Assembly (NCBI RefSeq): GCF_003112515.1
Contig: NZ_BEVZ01000004.1
Location: forward strand, 434,001 to 498,000
Direction of reading: 5' to 3'
Source of the DNA: Streptomyces fragilis
GTDB lineage: Bacteria; Actinomycetota; Actinomycetes; Streptomycetales; Streptomycetaceae
DNA: 64,000 bases
In this document: positions 6,850 through 15,489 of the stretch, one piece after another
How the letters are laid out: each line of letters begins with the position of its first letter
Numbering within the stretch: the stretch's first letter is position 1
Notes under the pieces: model-generated
Databases searched by the model: none
Seen by the model: only the letters and a program-made list of their open reading frames with translations
What the model was told of the DNA's origin: nothing
Program-made: the position numbers and the translations under genes

Positions 6850-7635
6850 TCACAGGCCCTGCCACTCCGGCTTGTGGGACCAGGTGTGGCGGAAGTAGTC
6901 CGCCAGCCGCAGCTTGGACGCGGCGGCCTCGTCGACGACGACCGTGGCGTGCGGGTGGAGCTGGAGCGCCGAGGCGGGACAGACGGCCGCCAGCGGGCCC
7001 TCCACGGCGGCGGCCACCGCGTCCGCCTTGCCCTCGCCGGTCGCCAGCAGCACCAGGTGCCGGGCGTCCAGGATGGTGCCGATGCCCTGGGTGATGACGT
7101 GCCGCGGCACCTGCCCGACGTCGCCGTCGAAGAAGCGGGCGTTGTCGGCGCGGGTCCGCTCGGTGAGCGTCTTGAGCCGGGTCCGGGAGGCGAGCGAGCT
7201 GCACGGCTCGTTGAAGCCGATGTGGCCGTCGGTGCCGATGCCCAGGAGCTGGAGGTCCACGCCGCCGGCCTCGGCCAGCGCCCGCTCGTAGGCGGCGCAG
7301 GCGGCCACCAGGTCGGCGGCGCCGCCGTCCGGGCCGAGGAAGGCGTCCTCCTCGACGCCCAGCGGCTCCAGCACCTCGCGCCGCAGCACCGAACGGTAGG
7401 ACTCCGGGTGGCCGGCCGGCAGACCCACGTACTCGTCGAGCTGCGCGATCCGGGCCCGCGAGACGTCCGCCTCGCCGGCCCGCACCAGCGCGGCCAGCGC
7501 CTCGTACACCGGTATCGGCGTCGAGCCGGTGGCGACGCCCAGCACCGCGTCGGGCTTCTCGCGCAGCAGGGACGCCATGGCGCCGGCGACGAGCTCGCCG
7601 CCCGCCTTCGCGTCGGGAACGATGACGACTTCCAC
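6850..7635 (-). CDS. nagB: Glucosamine-6-phosphate deaminase
   Basis: A 261-residue cytoplasmic enzyme that converts glucosamine-6-phosphate to fructose-6-phosphate and ammonia, linking aminosugars to glycolysis. Family motifs are LGVATGSTPIPVYEAL, IAQLDEYVGLP, LLGIGTDGHIGFNEP and the late segment QGIGTILDARHLVLLATG. The start is GTG 7635 (VEVVIVPDAKAG), the usual N-terminus; an in-frame ATG at 7650 lies directly beside the operators and is less likely. Two overlapping DasR-type sites sit immediately upstream (7651-7679), so the gene should be repressed by DasR. The dasABCD locus is about 13 kb away. Confidence 0.95.
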   Translation of the reverse strand: MEVVIVPDAKAGGELVAGAMASLLREKPDAVLGVATGSTPIPVYEALAALVRAGEADVSRARIAQLDEYVGLPAGHPESYRSVLRREVLEPLGVEEDAFLGPDGGAADLVAACAAYERALAEAGGVDLQLLGIGTDGHIGFNEPCSSLASRTRLKTLTERTRADNARFFDGDVGQVPRHVITQGIGTILDARHLVLLATGEGKADAVAAAVEGPLAAVCPASALQLHPHATVVVDEAAASKLRLADYFRHTWSHKPEWQGL

Positions 7636-7650
7636 GCCGAGGACCACCAT

Positions 7651-7666
7651 CCTGGTATAGACCTAT
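7651..7666. promoter_or_regulatory. DasR operator (dre) 1 upstream of nagB
   Basis: cctggtatagacctat keeps the TGGT-x-TAGACC core of the dre palindrome (consensus actggtctagaccact). It lies 16 bases before the nagB start and overlaps the second site by three bases. Confidence 0.8.
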
Positions 7667-7679
7667 GGTTTAGACCAAT
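7664..7679. promoter_or_regulatory. DasR operator (dre) 2 upstream of nagB
   Basis: tatggtttagaccaat has both half sites TGGT and ACCA, with one change in the core. It is the closer match of the tandem pair and would cover the promoter of nagB. Confidence 0.85.
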
Positions 7680-8037
7680 CTAGCAAGAACGGCCGTCCCG
7701 CGGAACCGCCCCGGCCGGTCCCGCATCCGGCTTCGGCGGGCTAGGCTTCACGGTGCGGGAGCCCATGCCTCTGCCCATGGACACGGCCCGGCGGCCGGGC
7801 CACAATCGGGTGGGAGGCAGGGACGCACAGACGCCGCCTTCCCCGCACAGGAAGGCGGACCGAGGAACCGGGCCTCTCTGCCCTGACTGCGCCCGGGTCC
7901 TCACCGGTCGGTTTCCGGGCCGCACACCCGAGGCCGAACGCTGCTCCGGGCTGCGGTGCCGGGAGGGTTGAGGGTCCCTTCCTGCGCCGCGGCCCGTGGG
8001 TGCGGCGCCCGCGCGCGTCCCGGGTACGCTCGCAGTC

Positions 8038-9516
8038 GTGCCCTCCATGAACGAACTCGTACGCCAGCACACCGACCTCGACGACACCGATCTCGAGTGG
8101 CTCCACCTGCTGGTCTCCGAGTGGCAGCTGCTCTCCGACCTCTCCTTCGCCGACCTGGTCCTGTGGCTGCCCACCCGCGACGGCGCCAAGTACGTCTCGG
8201 TGGCGCAGATGCGTCCCAACACCGGCCCGACCTCGTACCACGACGACATGGTGGGCCACCTCGTCCCCCGCGGCCGCCGCCCGCTGCTGGACGCGGCGCT
8301 GGACGAGGGGCGGATCGTGCGCGAGGGCGACCCGGAGTGGCGCGAGGAGGTCCCCGTCCGGGTGGAGTCGATCCCGGTGCGCCGGGACGGCCGGGTGCTG
8401 GGCGTCATCGCCCGCAACACCAACCTGCTGACCGTGCGCACGCCCAGCCGGCTGGAGCTCACCTACCTGCAGTCCGCCTCCGACCTGGCGCAGATGATCG
8501 CCGCCGGGGCGTTCCCCTTCCCGGACCAGCAGGTCGACATGGACGCGGCGCCGCGGGTCGGTGACGGCCTGATCCGGCTGGACGCCGAGGGCGTCGTCAC
8601 CTACGCCTCGCCCAACGCCCTGTCCGCGTACCACCGGATGGGCCTGGCCGCCGACCTGGTCGGCTGCCACCTCGGCCGCACCACGGCCGAACTCGCGCCG
8701 TCCCGGGGCCCCGTGGACGAGGCGCTGGCGAAGGTGGCGAGCGGCTGGGCGCCGCGGGAGTTCGAGATCGAGGCCAGCGAGGGCGTCATCCAGTTCCGGG
8801 CCATCCCGCTCAAGCCCAAGGGCACCCGCATCGGTTCGCTGGTGCTGCTCCGGGACGTCACCGAACTACGGCGGCGCGAGCGCGAGTTGATCACCAAGGA
8901 CGCCACCATCCGGGAGATCCACCACCGGGTGAAGAACAACCTCCAGACGGTCGCCGCGCTGCTGCGGCTGCAGGCCCGCCGGATGGACTCCGACAAGGGC
9001 CGTGAGGCGCTCCAGGAGGCCGTGCGCCGGGTCGGCTCGATCGCCATCGTCCACGAGACGCTCTCCCAGACGCTGGACGAGCGGGTGGAGTTCGACGAGA
9101 TCGCCGACCGGGTGCTCGCGATGGTCGCCGAGATCTCGCCGGGCAAGGTCACCGGCCGGCGCAGCGGGCGCTTCGGCATCCTGGACGCCGAGGTGGCCAC
9201 CCCCCTGTCGATGGTCCTCACCGAGGTGCTGCAGAACGCCCTCGAGCACGGTTTCCGCCCCGGCGACACCGGGACCGTCGAGGTGTCCGCGGTGCGCGGC
9301 GGAACGCCCCGTGACGAGCGGCTGCTGGTGACGGTGCTGGACGACGGCGTGGGCCTGCCGGAGGACTTCGACCCGCGCAGTTCCGGCAACCTCGGCCTGC
9401 AGATCGTGCGGACGCTGGTCGAGGGCGAACTCGGCGGCGCCTTCGACATGGTGCGGGTCGGCCCCGAGGGCGGCACCCGGGTACTGCTGGACATCCCGGT
9501 CCGCGCCTCGAAGTGA
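8038..9516 (+). CDS. PdtaS-like sensor histidine kinase
   Basis: A 492-residue cytoplasmic sensor kinase. The N-terminal 150 residues form a GAF-like sensor (LHLLVSEWQLLSDLSFADLV), followed by a PAS domain (about 170-290), a HisKA_2 dimer region with the phospho-acceptor His in REIHHRVKNNLQTVAALLRL, and an ATPase domain with NALEHGF, DDGVGLP and SGNLGLQIV boxes. It lacks membrane segments. The GTG at 8038 (VPSMNELV) was chosen over ATG 8047. Neighbouring wblE repeats the pdtaS-whiB1 pairing known from mycobacteria. The matching response regulator would be an ANTAR protein encoded elsewhere. Confidence 0.9.
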   Translation: MPSMNELVRQHTDLDDTDLEWLHLLVSEWQLLSDLSFADLVLWLPTRDGAKYVSVAQMRPNTGPTSYHDDMVGHLVPRGRRPLLDAALDEGRIVREGDPEWREEVPVRVESIPVRRDGRVLGVIARNTNLLTVRTPSRLELTYLQSASDLAQMIAAGAFPFPDQQVDMDAAPRVGDGLIRLDAEGVVTYASPNALSAYHRMGLAADLVGCHLGRTTAELAPSRGPVDEALAKVASGWAPREFEIEASEGVIQFRAIPLKPKGTRIGSLVLLRDVTELRRRERELITKDATIREIHHRVKNNLQTVAALLRLQARRMDSDKGREALQEAVRRVGSIAIVHETLSQTLDERVEFDEIADRVLAMVAEISPGKVTGRRSGRFGILDAEVATPLSMVLTEVLQNALEHGFRPGDTGTVEVSAVRGGTPRDERLLVTVLDDGVGLPEDFDPRSSGNLGLQIVRTLVEGELGGAFDMVRVGPEGGTRVLLDIPVRASK

Positions 9517-9574
9517 CGTGACGCCGGCTCGCGCCCGCCCGACGGGGGCGGGGCGGGCCCGCCGGAACATGCCT

Positions 9575-9606
9575 CGAGCCCCGGACCGAAGAAGGTCCGG
9601 GGCTCG
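9575..9606. terminator. Hairpin between kinase and wblE
   Basis: A 13-bp perfect stem (9575-9587 with 9594-9606, loop gaagaa) lies between the convergent kinase and wblE genes. It can end transcripts from both sides. Confidence 0.7.
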
Positions 9607-9702
9607 GGGTCAGAACCGGAATACTGCGCGCTGCGGCTCGGGGGCGGGAGATGCGTACACGCTGTACGCGCCGCCAAGCTCAGGCTGTCGCGGGGTGGGT
9701 TG

Positions 9703-9960
9703 TCAGGCGGAGGCCTGACGGGCCCGGTTGCGGGCGGCGCGGCGCTTCATGGCGCGGCGCTCGTCCTCGCTGAGACCACCCCAGACGCCGGAGTCCTGAC
9801 CGGACTCGAGCGCCCACTGCAGACACTGCTCGATCACCGGGCAGCGGCGGCAGACGGCCTTGGCTTCCTCGATCTGCAGCAGCGCAGGACCGGTGTTGCC
9901 GATGGGGAAGAAGAGCTCGGGGTCTTCTTCGCGGCAAACGGCGTGGTGACGCCAGTCCAT
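9703..9960 (-). CDS. wblE: WhiB-family iron-sulfur regulator WblE
   Basis: An 85-residue protein matching WblE/WhiB1. The four [4Fe-4S] cysteines are in HHAVCREED, AVCRRC and EQCLQW; the glycine turn GVWGGLSEDERRAMKRR and a basic tail (RRAARNRARQ) follow. WhiB1-type proteins bind the primary sigma factor and respond to nitric oxide. ATG 9960 has aggagagg upstream; an upstream extension of the frame was rejected. It is preceded by a 318-bp leader with an A-tract. Confidence 0.95.
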   Translation of the reverse strand: MDWRHHAVCREEDPELFFPIGNTGPALLQIEEAKAVCRRCPVIEQCLQWALESGQDSGVWGGLSEDERRAMKRRAARNRARQASA

Positions 9961-10278
9961 GGCTGCTACCTCTCCTGTGTATATGTGCAGGTGCTTGTGA
10001 ATGTGAACGCTTTCACGAAACCCCCAACAAGTGAAGGGCCACAATCCGGTTTCCCGGGGAGGCCATCCTTGGCTCGGAGAGGGGTTCGGGGCTCTGGCGG
10101 GAGGCCGTCTGTCGGGCCGTCCCGAGCGCCACGTAGAGACTCGCAAACCTCAGCGGCGGATACAACCCCTTCCGGAAAGTTTTTTTTGATTCTTCGGTGT
10201 CTGCTAGGTCACAGCCGTACTTCCATGGGGTGGACCCTGCTCAATACGTTCGAGTGAAAGGTTTAAGGCAGGTTCCAC
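9961..10278 (-). promoter_or_regulatory. wblE upstream region with A-tract
   Basis: A gene-free gap of 318 bases. On the minus strand it contains a run of eight A (plus-strand T at 10180-10187), rare in such GC-rich DNA, and a small dyad gtgaacgctttcac near 10000. It should hold the wblE promoter and a long 5' leader. No terminator for the upstream lipid kinase gene is evident. Confidence 0.5.
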
Positions 10279-11247
10279 TCACACAATCACACGCAGTGCA
10301 CGGCGTACGCCTGTGAACTTCACGCCGGTCCGCAGCCCCAGGTGGTCACCGTCCACCTGGAAGGGCAACGGGACCTTGGAAACCAAGGTGAACGCACTGA
10401 GATCGTGCAGCGACTTCGCGTGCTTTCCACGCGGCCCCCGCTCCGGCGTCGACGCCACCAGCTGGCTGCCGTAGCGCATCGCCGAAACCGTCGACATGCT
10501 GGTCAGACCCAGGACGTCCAGCCCCTTGTCGAACGACGCTCCGGGCGAGGGGTACAGCGGCTTGTCGCCGAGGTACGACCACGGGGCGGTGTTCGAAACA
10601 AGGGTCACCACCAGTCCGTCCACCGGATCCTCGCCGTCCCTGTGGAGGGAGATCGTCCCGCGGGTGCGGTGCGGGTCTCCCAGGAACTGGCGGAGCACCT
10701 GGCGTACGTACAGGGGGTGCGTGGACCGCCTGCCGCGCTCCCGCTGCTGCTCCACCCTCCCGACGACCCCGGCGTCGAAACCGAGACCGGCGCAGAAGGT
10801 GAACCAGCGCACCGGAGCGCCGTCGTCCCCGGTACCCGGGGCGGGCTCGGCCAAACCGAGACCCACGGTGCGTTCCCGTCCCTCGCGCAGGGCGTCCAGC
10901 AGGGCGCCGGTGGCCTCCACCGCGTTGTTGGGCAGACCGAGGGCGCGGGCGAAGACGTTGGTGGAGCCGCCGGGGACCACCGCGAGGCCGGGTAGGCGCT
11001 CCGGGTCGGGTCCGTCGTGCAGCAGACCGTTGGCCACCTCGTTGACGGTGCCGTCGCCGCCGAGGGCGACCACCAGGTCGATGTCCTTGCTGCGGGCGGC
11101 GGCCCGGGCGAGGTCGTGGGCGTGTCCGCGGTACTCCGTGGTGACGGCCTCCAGCTTCACCTCGCTCGCCAGCGCGTGGATGAGGACGTCACGCGTCCGG
11201 GCGCTGGTGGTGGTTGCCGCCGGGTTGACCACGAGGAGTGCGCGCAT
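10279..11247 (-). CDS. Diacylglycerol kinase-family lipid kinase
   Basis: A 322-residue protein of the DAG/lipid kinase family. The N-terminal domain carries the nucleotide-binding loops VALGGDGTVNEVANG and VVPGGSTNVFARALGLP. The beta-rich second half ends with PFQVDGDHLGLRTGVKF, the segment that contains the conserved glycine/aspartate of the fold. It probably phosphorylates diacylglycerol or a related lipid at the membrane face, recycling it into phospholipid synthesis. The exact substrate cannot be read from sequence. Confidence 0.9.
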   Translation of the reverse strand: MRALLVVNPAATTTSARTRDVLIHALASEVKLEAVTTEYRGHAHDLARAAARSKDIDLVVALGGDGTVNEVANGLLHDGPDPERLPGLAVVPGGSTNVFARALGLPNNAVEATGALLDALREGRERTVGLGLAEPAPGTGDDGAPVRWFTFCAGLGFDAGVVGRVEQQRERGRRSTHPLYVRQVLRQFLGDPHRTRGTISLHRDGEDPVDGLVVTLVSNTAPWSYLGDKPLYPSPGASFDKGLDVLGLTSMSTVSAMRYGSQLVASTPERGPRGKHAKSLHDLSAFTLVSKVPLPFQVDGDHLGLRTGVKFTGVRRALRVIV

Positions 11248-11320
11248 GGTGTGAAGGTTACCTACTGATCGGTACCCGGCCCATACGGACGGTCCGGGCG
11301 CACGGACTACCCTGGCCGTC

Positions 11321-11785
11321 GTGAGCGCTCAGCGGAAACCCACCCCTGCTTCCCCTTCCCCCTCCGGCCCGCCCGCCGGCCCGCGGACGCCCGAGGGCCC
11401 GCGGCCCGGACGGCTGACCGCCGCCGCGGCGATCTCCGGGGTGGAAGGGCTCGCCCTGCTGGCCGGGGGCATCACCATGATCGTCCTCGGGGCGGGCGAC
11501 GGCGACGTCCGGTCCGGCGTCACCGGAGGGCTCACGCTGCTGGTGCTGGCCCTGCTGCCGCTCACGGCGGCGCGCGGCCTGCTGGCCCGCCGCAACTGGA
11601 GCCGCGGGCCCGCGGTGATCACGCAGCTGCTGGCGCTCCCGGTCGCCTACAGCCTGCTCCAGGTGAACAGCGTGGCCGTCTGGGCCGGCATCCTGCTCGG
11701 CGCCGCCGCCGTGGTGGGCCTGGTGCTGCTGGTCCACCCGGCGACGGCCCAGGCCCTCGGGGTGCGGGGACCCGGCAGGGAGTAG
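11321..11785 (+). CDS. Small integral membrane protein
   Basis: A 154-residue protein starting at GTG. The first 34 residues are Pro/Ser-rich and cytoplasmic in style (PTPASPSPSGPPAGPRTP). Four hydrophobic segments follow at roughly 36-60, 70-86, 100-116 and 120-140. The family is common in streptomycetes beside sigH but has no assigned function. It is divergent from the lipid kinase gene and ends nine bases before the convergent sigH stop. Confidence 0.8.
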   Translation: MSAQRKPTPASPSPSGPPAGPRTPEGPRPGRLTAAAAISGVEGLALLAGGITMIVLGAGDGDVRSGVTGGLTLLVLALLPLTAARGLLARRNWSRGPAVITQLLALPVAYSLLQVNSVAVWAGILLGAAAVVGLVLLVHPATAQALGVRGPGRE

Positions 11786-11794
11786 GGCGGAGCC

Positions 11795-12769
11795 TCACTC
11801 CTCGACGAGGAGCTTCTCCCGGAGCTGGGCGAGCGTGCGGGCCAGGAGCCGGGAGACGTGCATCTGGGAGATGCCGACCTCCTGCGCGATCTGCGACTGC
11901 GTCATGTTGCCGAAGAACCGCAGCAGCAGGATGCGCTTCTCGCGCGGCGGCAGGTCCTCCAGCAGCGGCTTGAGCGACTCGCGGTACTCGACGCCCTCCA
12001 GCGCCTCGTCCTCCGCGCCCAGCGTGTCGGCGACGGCCGGCGACTCGTCGTCGGTGTCGGGCACGTCCAGCGAGAGGGTCGAGTAGGCGTTGGCCGACTC
12101 CAGCCCTTCCAGGACCTCCTCCTCGGAGATCCCCAGCCGCTCGGCGAGCTCGTGGACCGTCGGCGACCGGCCGTGCGTCTGGGAGAGTTCGGCGGTCGCC
12201 GTGGTCAGCGACAGCCGCAGCTCCTGCAGGCGCCGCGGCACCCGCACCGCCCAGCCCTTGTCGCGGAAGTGCCGCTTGATCTCGCCCACCACGGTGGGCG
12301 TGGCGTAGGTGGAGAACTCCACGCCGCGGTCGGGGTCGAAACGGTCCACGGACTTGATCAGCCCGATGGTGGCGACCTGCGTCAGGTCGTCCAGGGGCTC
12401 GCCGCGGTTGCGGAACCGGCGGGCCAGGTGCTCGACCAGCGGCAGGTGCATGCGGACCAGGCGGTCGCGCAGCTCCCCGTACTCGGGCGTGCCGGGCTCC
12501 AGCGAGCGCAGCCGGACGAACAGCGCCCGCGCCGCGCTCCGGTCCTGCGCGACCCGCTCCTCGCGGGTCTGCCGGCGGCCCTGCTCGCGCGGCTCCGCGG
12601 CGACCTCGTGGTGCGACTGCCCGGCGGGCCGCTCGTGGTCCGACGCCGTCTCGTGGCCACCCGCCGTGTCCACGGCGGAGGCGGCCGCGTCCGCGGCCGG
12701 TTCGTGGCCGCGCTCGGCCCGGGGCGCGGTGCCCGCGCCCTGTCCGGCATCCCGGTCGTGCTCGCTCAT
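11795..12769 (-). CDS. sigH: SigB/SigF-family stress sigma factor SigH
   Basis: A 324-residue sigma-70 family protein of the SigB/F/G group. Region 2 reads LDDLTQVATIGLIKSVDRFD and STYATPTVVGEIKRHFRDKG, region 3 TVHELAERLGISEEEV, and region 4 MTQSQIAQEVGISQMHVSRL. The first 90 residues are a low-complexity extension. The frame stays open upstream: a GTG at 12985 overlaps the ushX stop as GTGA and would give 396 residues. S. coelicolor SigH is known for several translation products and processing, which would fit. Downstream of ushX, probably one operon; role in osmotic and developmental stress. Confidence 0.85.
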   Translation of the reverse strand: MSEHDRDAGQGAGTAPRAERGHEPAADAAASAVDTAGGHETASDHERPAGQSHHEVAAEPREQGRRQTREERVAQDRSAARALFVRLRSLEPGTPEYGELRDRLVRMHLPLVEHLARRFRNRGEPLDDLTQVATIGLIKSVDRFDPDRGVEFSTYATPTVVGEIKRHFRDKGWAVRVPRRLQELRLSLTTATAELSQTHGRSPTVHELAERLGISEEEVLEGLESANAYSTLSLDVPDTDDESPAVADTLGAEDEALEGVEYRESLKPLLEDLPPREKRILLLRFFGNMTQSQIAQEVGISQMHVSRLLARTLAQLREKLLVEE

Positions 12770-12981
12770 CGCTCTGCCCGTAGCCCTTCCCCGAGCCCCC
12801 CGCCGCCCGGCCTCCCCCGTCGTGCGAGGCCTGCCGGACACGCCGCCCGGCTCCGTCGCCTCGTCCGGATGCGGCCGGGCCTGCCCGGGAATCCCGTCGG
12901 CCCCGCCCGCCCGTCCGCCCGCTCCGGCCGCGGCCCCGAGGGCGCCGCGTTCGTCGTCCCGCACCGGCCCCTCCCCGTTCC

Positions 12982-13395
12982 TCACGTGGTCCCGGGCCCC
13001 GCGCCGCGCTGTTTGTAGAGGCTGATCGACACGGTGCGGTCCTCGTCCACGGCGGACGAGACCTTGCCCGCCAGGGCCGACAGGACCGTCCACGCGAAGG
13101 TGTCGCGCGACGGGGCGTTCCCGTCCGTGGTCGGCGCCGAGACCGTGACCTCGAGCGAATCGTCGACCAGCCGGAACACACAGCTGAGGACCGAACCCGG
13201 CACGGCCTGCTGGAGCAGGATCGCGCAGGCCTCGTCCACCGCGATGCGCAGGTCCTCGATCTCGTCGAGGGTGAAGTCCAAGCGGGCGGCGAGACCGGCC
13301 GTGGCCGTCCGCAGCACCGACAGGTAGGCACCCGCGGCCGGCAGCCGGACTTCCACGAAGTCCTGGGTCGCGGGCTCGCCTGCGATCTGGGACAC
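12982..13395 (-). CDS. ushX: Anti-sigma factor UshX/PrsH (HATPase, RsbW type)
   Basis: A 137-residue RsbW/SpoIIAB-type anti-sigma kinase. The ATPase-fold part includes FTLDEIEDLRIAVDEACAIL (N-box-like), and the end is degenerate in the glycine boxes, TVSISLYKQRG. It should hold SigH inactive in the cytoplasm. The GTG at 13395 has ggagg five bases upstream; TTG 13407 and GTG 13401 are alternatives. The stop TGA overlaps a possible extended sigH start. Confidence 0.85.
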   Translation of the reverse strand: MSQIAGEPATQDFVEVRLPAAGAYLSVLRTATAGLAARLDFTLDEIEDLRIAVDEACAILLQQAVPGSVLSCVFRLVDDSLEVTVSAPTTDGNAPSRDTFAWTVLSALAGKVSSAVDEDRTVSISLYKQRGAGPGTT

Positions 13396-13807
13396 CCTCA
13401 CCTCCAAGGTGGTACAAGCGTCTTAGGTCCCCGGGAGTCGCCCCTCCGGGGTAACGCGATACATGGTTCAGCGGTGACGCTACCGCGCGCCGGACATTCC
13501 TGTCCCCGGGACCCCGTCGCTCGAACTCACTCCCAGTGAACACCTGTTCACGGAGCGTGTCCAGAGGGTGCGTCGTCGCACGTCGTCACTCTGTGCCGGG
13601 TTGACGTACCCATCCGTCACACCCGTCAACCGCGTCACGCGCGAGGGGTGCCGGATCGGTACGGGAGGTTCGCCGGAAACCGGGCGGCGGACAGTGCGGC
13701 GCCCCGCGCGGCGGCTGCCGGGCGGGGCGTGGCGGTACGGGCGCCTGGCGGCCGGGCCGGGTCGGCACGGTGGGCTCACGGGGCGCCGGGCCGGTCGGGC
13801 GGCGGGG
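13396..13807. other. ushX-sigH upstream region, no gene
   Basis: A gap of 412 bases between ushX and the next minus-strand gene. No coding frame is convincing. It should hold the ushX-sigH promoters; the right part is a string of GC-rich imperfect palindromes. I see no motif that I can assign to a named sigma factor. Confidence 0.5.
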
Positions 13808-14035
13808 TCAGCGGCGGCCGCGGCGGTGGTGGTGGACGATCCGTTCGCGGGGCACCTCGGCGGCCGGCGCCCTCAGGTGCTCCTCGTCGGGCGCGTACCC
13901 CTCGGCGGGGCATCCCCGCGACTGGCAGCGGCCGGGACGCCACACGGGCACGAACGTGCCCATCATCTTGTGACGCCGGACCACCATCGGTACGGGTCGC
14001 CCGCACGAGGGACAGACATATCGGTCACTGTCCAT
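13808..14035 (-). CDS. Small zinc-ribbon-like protein
   Basis: A 75-residue protein with four cysteines placed like a zinc ribbon: YVCPSCGRPVP near the start and GRCQSRGCPAEG about 30 residues later. The end is basic and histidine-rich (RERIVHHHRRGRR). No membrane segment or signal is present. It lies between the polyprenyl-transferase gene and ushX on the same strand. Function unknown; metal or nucleic acid binding is only a guess. Confidence 0.7.
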   Translation of the reverse strand: MDSDRYVCPSCGRPVPMVVRRHKMMGTFVPVWRPGRCQSRGCPAEGYAPDEEHLRAPAAEVPRERIVHHHRRGRR

Positions 14036-14137
14036 ACCGCCAGGGTAGATCTCCCGGCGGGGCCCCGCACGCGGCCCGGCCCGGCGCCCCTCGCCGCCCT
14101 CGTCGGGGGTGCGGGACGCCGGGCCGGGCCGCAGCGG

Positions 14138-15391
14138 TCAACTGGTGCGGCGGGTGACGAACTCGGCCAGGGCGAGCAGCCCGCCGGCCGCCTCCGGGTC
14201 GGGCACGGCACGGGACAGCTCGTGCACCGCCCGCGCCATCCGGTCGGCCGCCTCGACGTGCGCCCAGTCCCGGCCGCCGGCCTCCTCCACCGCCCGCAGG
14301 ACGGCCTCCAGGTCGTCGCCGGGGCCGGGCGGGGCCGCGTACAGCCGTGCCAGCCGCTCCCCCGCACCGGTGCCGGAGGCCAGGGCGGCGACCACCGGCA
14401 GGGACTTCTTGCGCGCGGTCAGGTCGGCGCCGGCCGGCTTGCCGGTGCGTTCCGGGTCCCCCCACAGGCCGATCAGGTCGTCGATCAGCTGGAAGGCGAG
14501 ACCGGCCTGGCGGCCGAAGGCGTCCAGCGCCCGGACCTGTTCCTCGCCGGCCCCCGCGTACAGGCCGCCGACGGCGCAGGCGCAGCCGAGCAGCGCTCCG
14601 GTCTTGGCCTCCGCCATGGCCAGCACCTCCTCGACGGTGACCTCGCCCGGGTCGCGCCGCTCCAGGGCGGTGTCCGCCTGCTGGCCCTCGCAGAGCTCGA
14701 TCACGCAGTCGGCGAGCCGGGCGGCCGCCGCGGGCGCCGCGGGGTGCGGGTCCTGGGCCAGCAGCCGGGAGGCCAGGGCCTGCAGGGCGTCCCCGGTCAG
14801 GACGGCCGCGCTCTCACCGAACACCGTCCAGGCCGTGGCGCGGTGGCGGCGGGTGGCGTCGCCGTCCATCACGTCGTCGTGCAGCAGCGTGAAGTTGTGG
14901 GTGAGCTCCACCGCGACCGCGGCGGTGACCGCCGCCCGGGCGGCCTCCTCGCCGGCCGGCCCGCCGCCTCCGCCCAAGGCCGAGGCGGCGGTCAGCACCA
15001 GCGCGGGGCGGAGCGCCTTGCCGGTGGGGGCGGCCGCCGGGTTGCCGTCGGCGTCCTCCCGGCCGAAGTGGTAGCGGGCGATGCGGCGGATCTGCCCGGG
15101 CAGGCCGTCCACCGCGCGCAGCAGCGCCGGCTCCACGACCGCCTTGACCTGCTCCAGCAGGGCGGCGGCCTCCTGCTCGTCAGGGCGGTCACGGGCCCGC
15201 CCGCCCTCCGCGGCCCGCCCCTCCTCGGTCTCCGGCCCGCTCTCCGCGGCCCACTCGTCCTCGGTGTCCGGCCCGCCCTCCGCGGCCCACTCGTCCTCCG
15301 TGGCCCGTCGCGCCCGCGGCACGGCGAAGCCGTCCCGCGCCCCCCGCGCTCCGTCCTGTCCGTCCCGCGCCTGTGTCGTCACGTGGCTCAT
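14138..15391 (-). CDS. Family 2 encapsulin cargo polyprenyl transferase
   Basis: A 417-residue trans-polyprenyl synthase. The first Asp-rich motif is in NFTLLHDDVMDGDATRRHR and the second in AFQLIDDLIGLWGDPE, with GKALRPALVL and LTGDALQALA in place, so it should be catalytically competent. Residues 1-70 are a disordered extension with three 12-residue acidic repeats (TEDEWAAEGGPD type). In family 2 encapsulins such an N-terminal extension loads the enzyme into the shell. The shell gene lies 98 bases upstream on the same strand. The chain length of its product is unknown. Confidence 0.9.
   Translation of the reverse strand: MSHVTTQARDGQDGARGARDGFAVPRARRATEDEWAAEGGPDTEDEWAAESGPETEEGRAAEGGRARDRPDEQEAAALLEQVKAVVEPALLRAVDGLPGQIRRIARYHFGREDADGNPAAAPTGKALRPALVLTAASALGGGGGPAGEEAARAAVTAAVAVELTHNFTLLHDDVMDGDATRRHRATAWTVFGESAAVLTGDALQALASRLLAQDPHPAAPAAAARLADCVIELCEGQQADTALERRDPGEVTVEEVLAMAEAKTGALLGCACAVGGLYAGAGEEQVRALDAFGRQAGLAFQLIDDLIGLWGDPERTGKPAGADLTARKKSLPVVAALASGTGAGERLARLYAAPPGPGDDLEAVLRAVEEAGGRDWAHVEAADRMARAVHELSRAVPDPEAAGGLLALAEFVTRRTS
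15194..15301 (-). repeat. 36-bp in-frame repeat, three copies
   Basis: Three tandem copies encode TEDEWAAEGGPD, TEDEWAAESGPE and TEEGRAAEGGRA in the N-terminal extension of the cargo enzyme. Copies one and two are nearly identical in DNA and the third has diverged. Confidence 0.8.
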
Positions 15392-15489
15392 GACCCCCCT
15401 CGGGGAACTCCCTTCACTTCCGTCACACCGCTCTCCCCCCGCAATGTCCCCACCCTGCCGGGCGGGGACACCGCCCGGCCCGGGTCAGC

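Noticed and set aside
11795..13543. A 582-codon SigH frame extending through ushX
   Set aside because: The part beyond 12985 is out of frame with ushX and reads as Arg/Gly-rich shadow; only the starts at 12985 or 12769 are credible.
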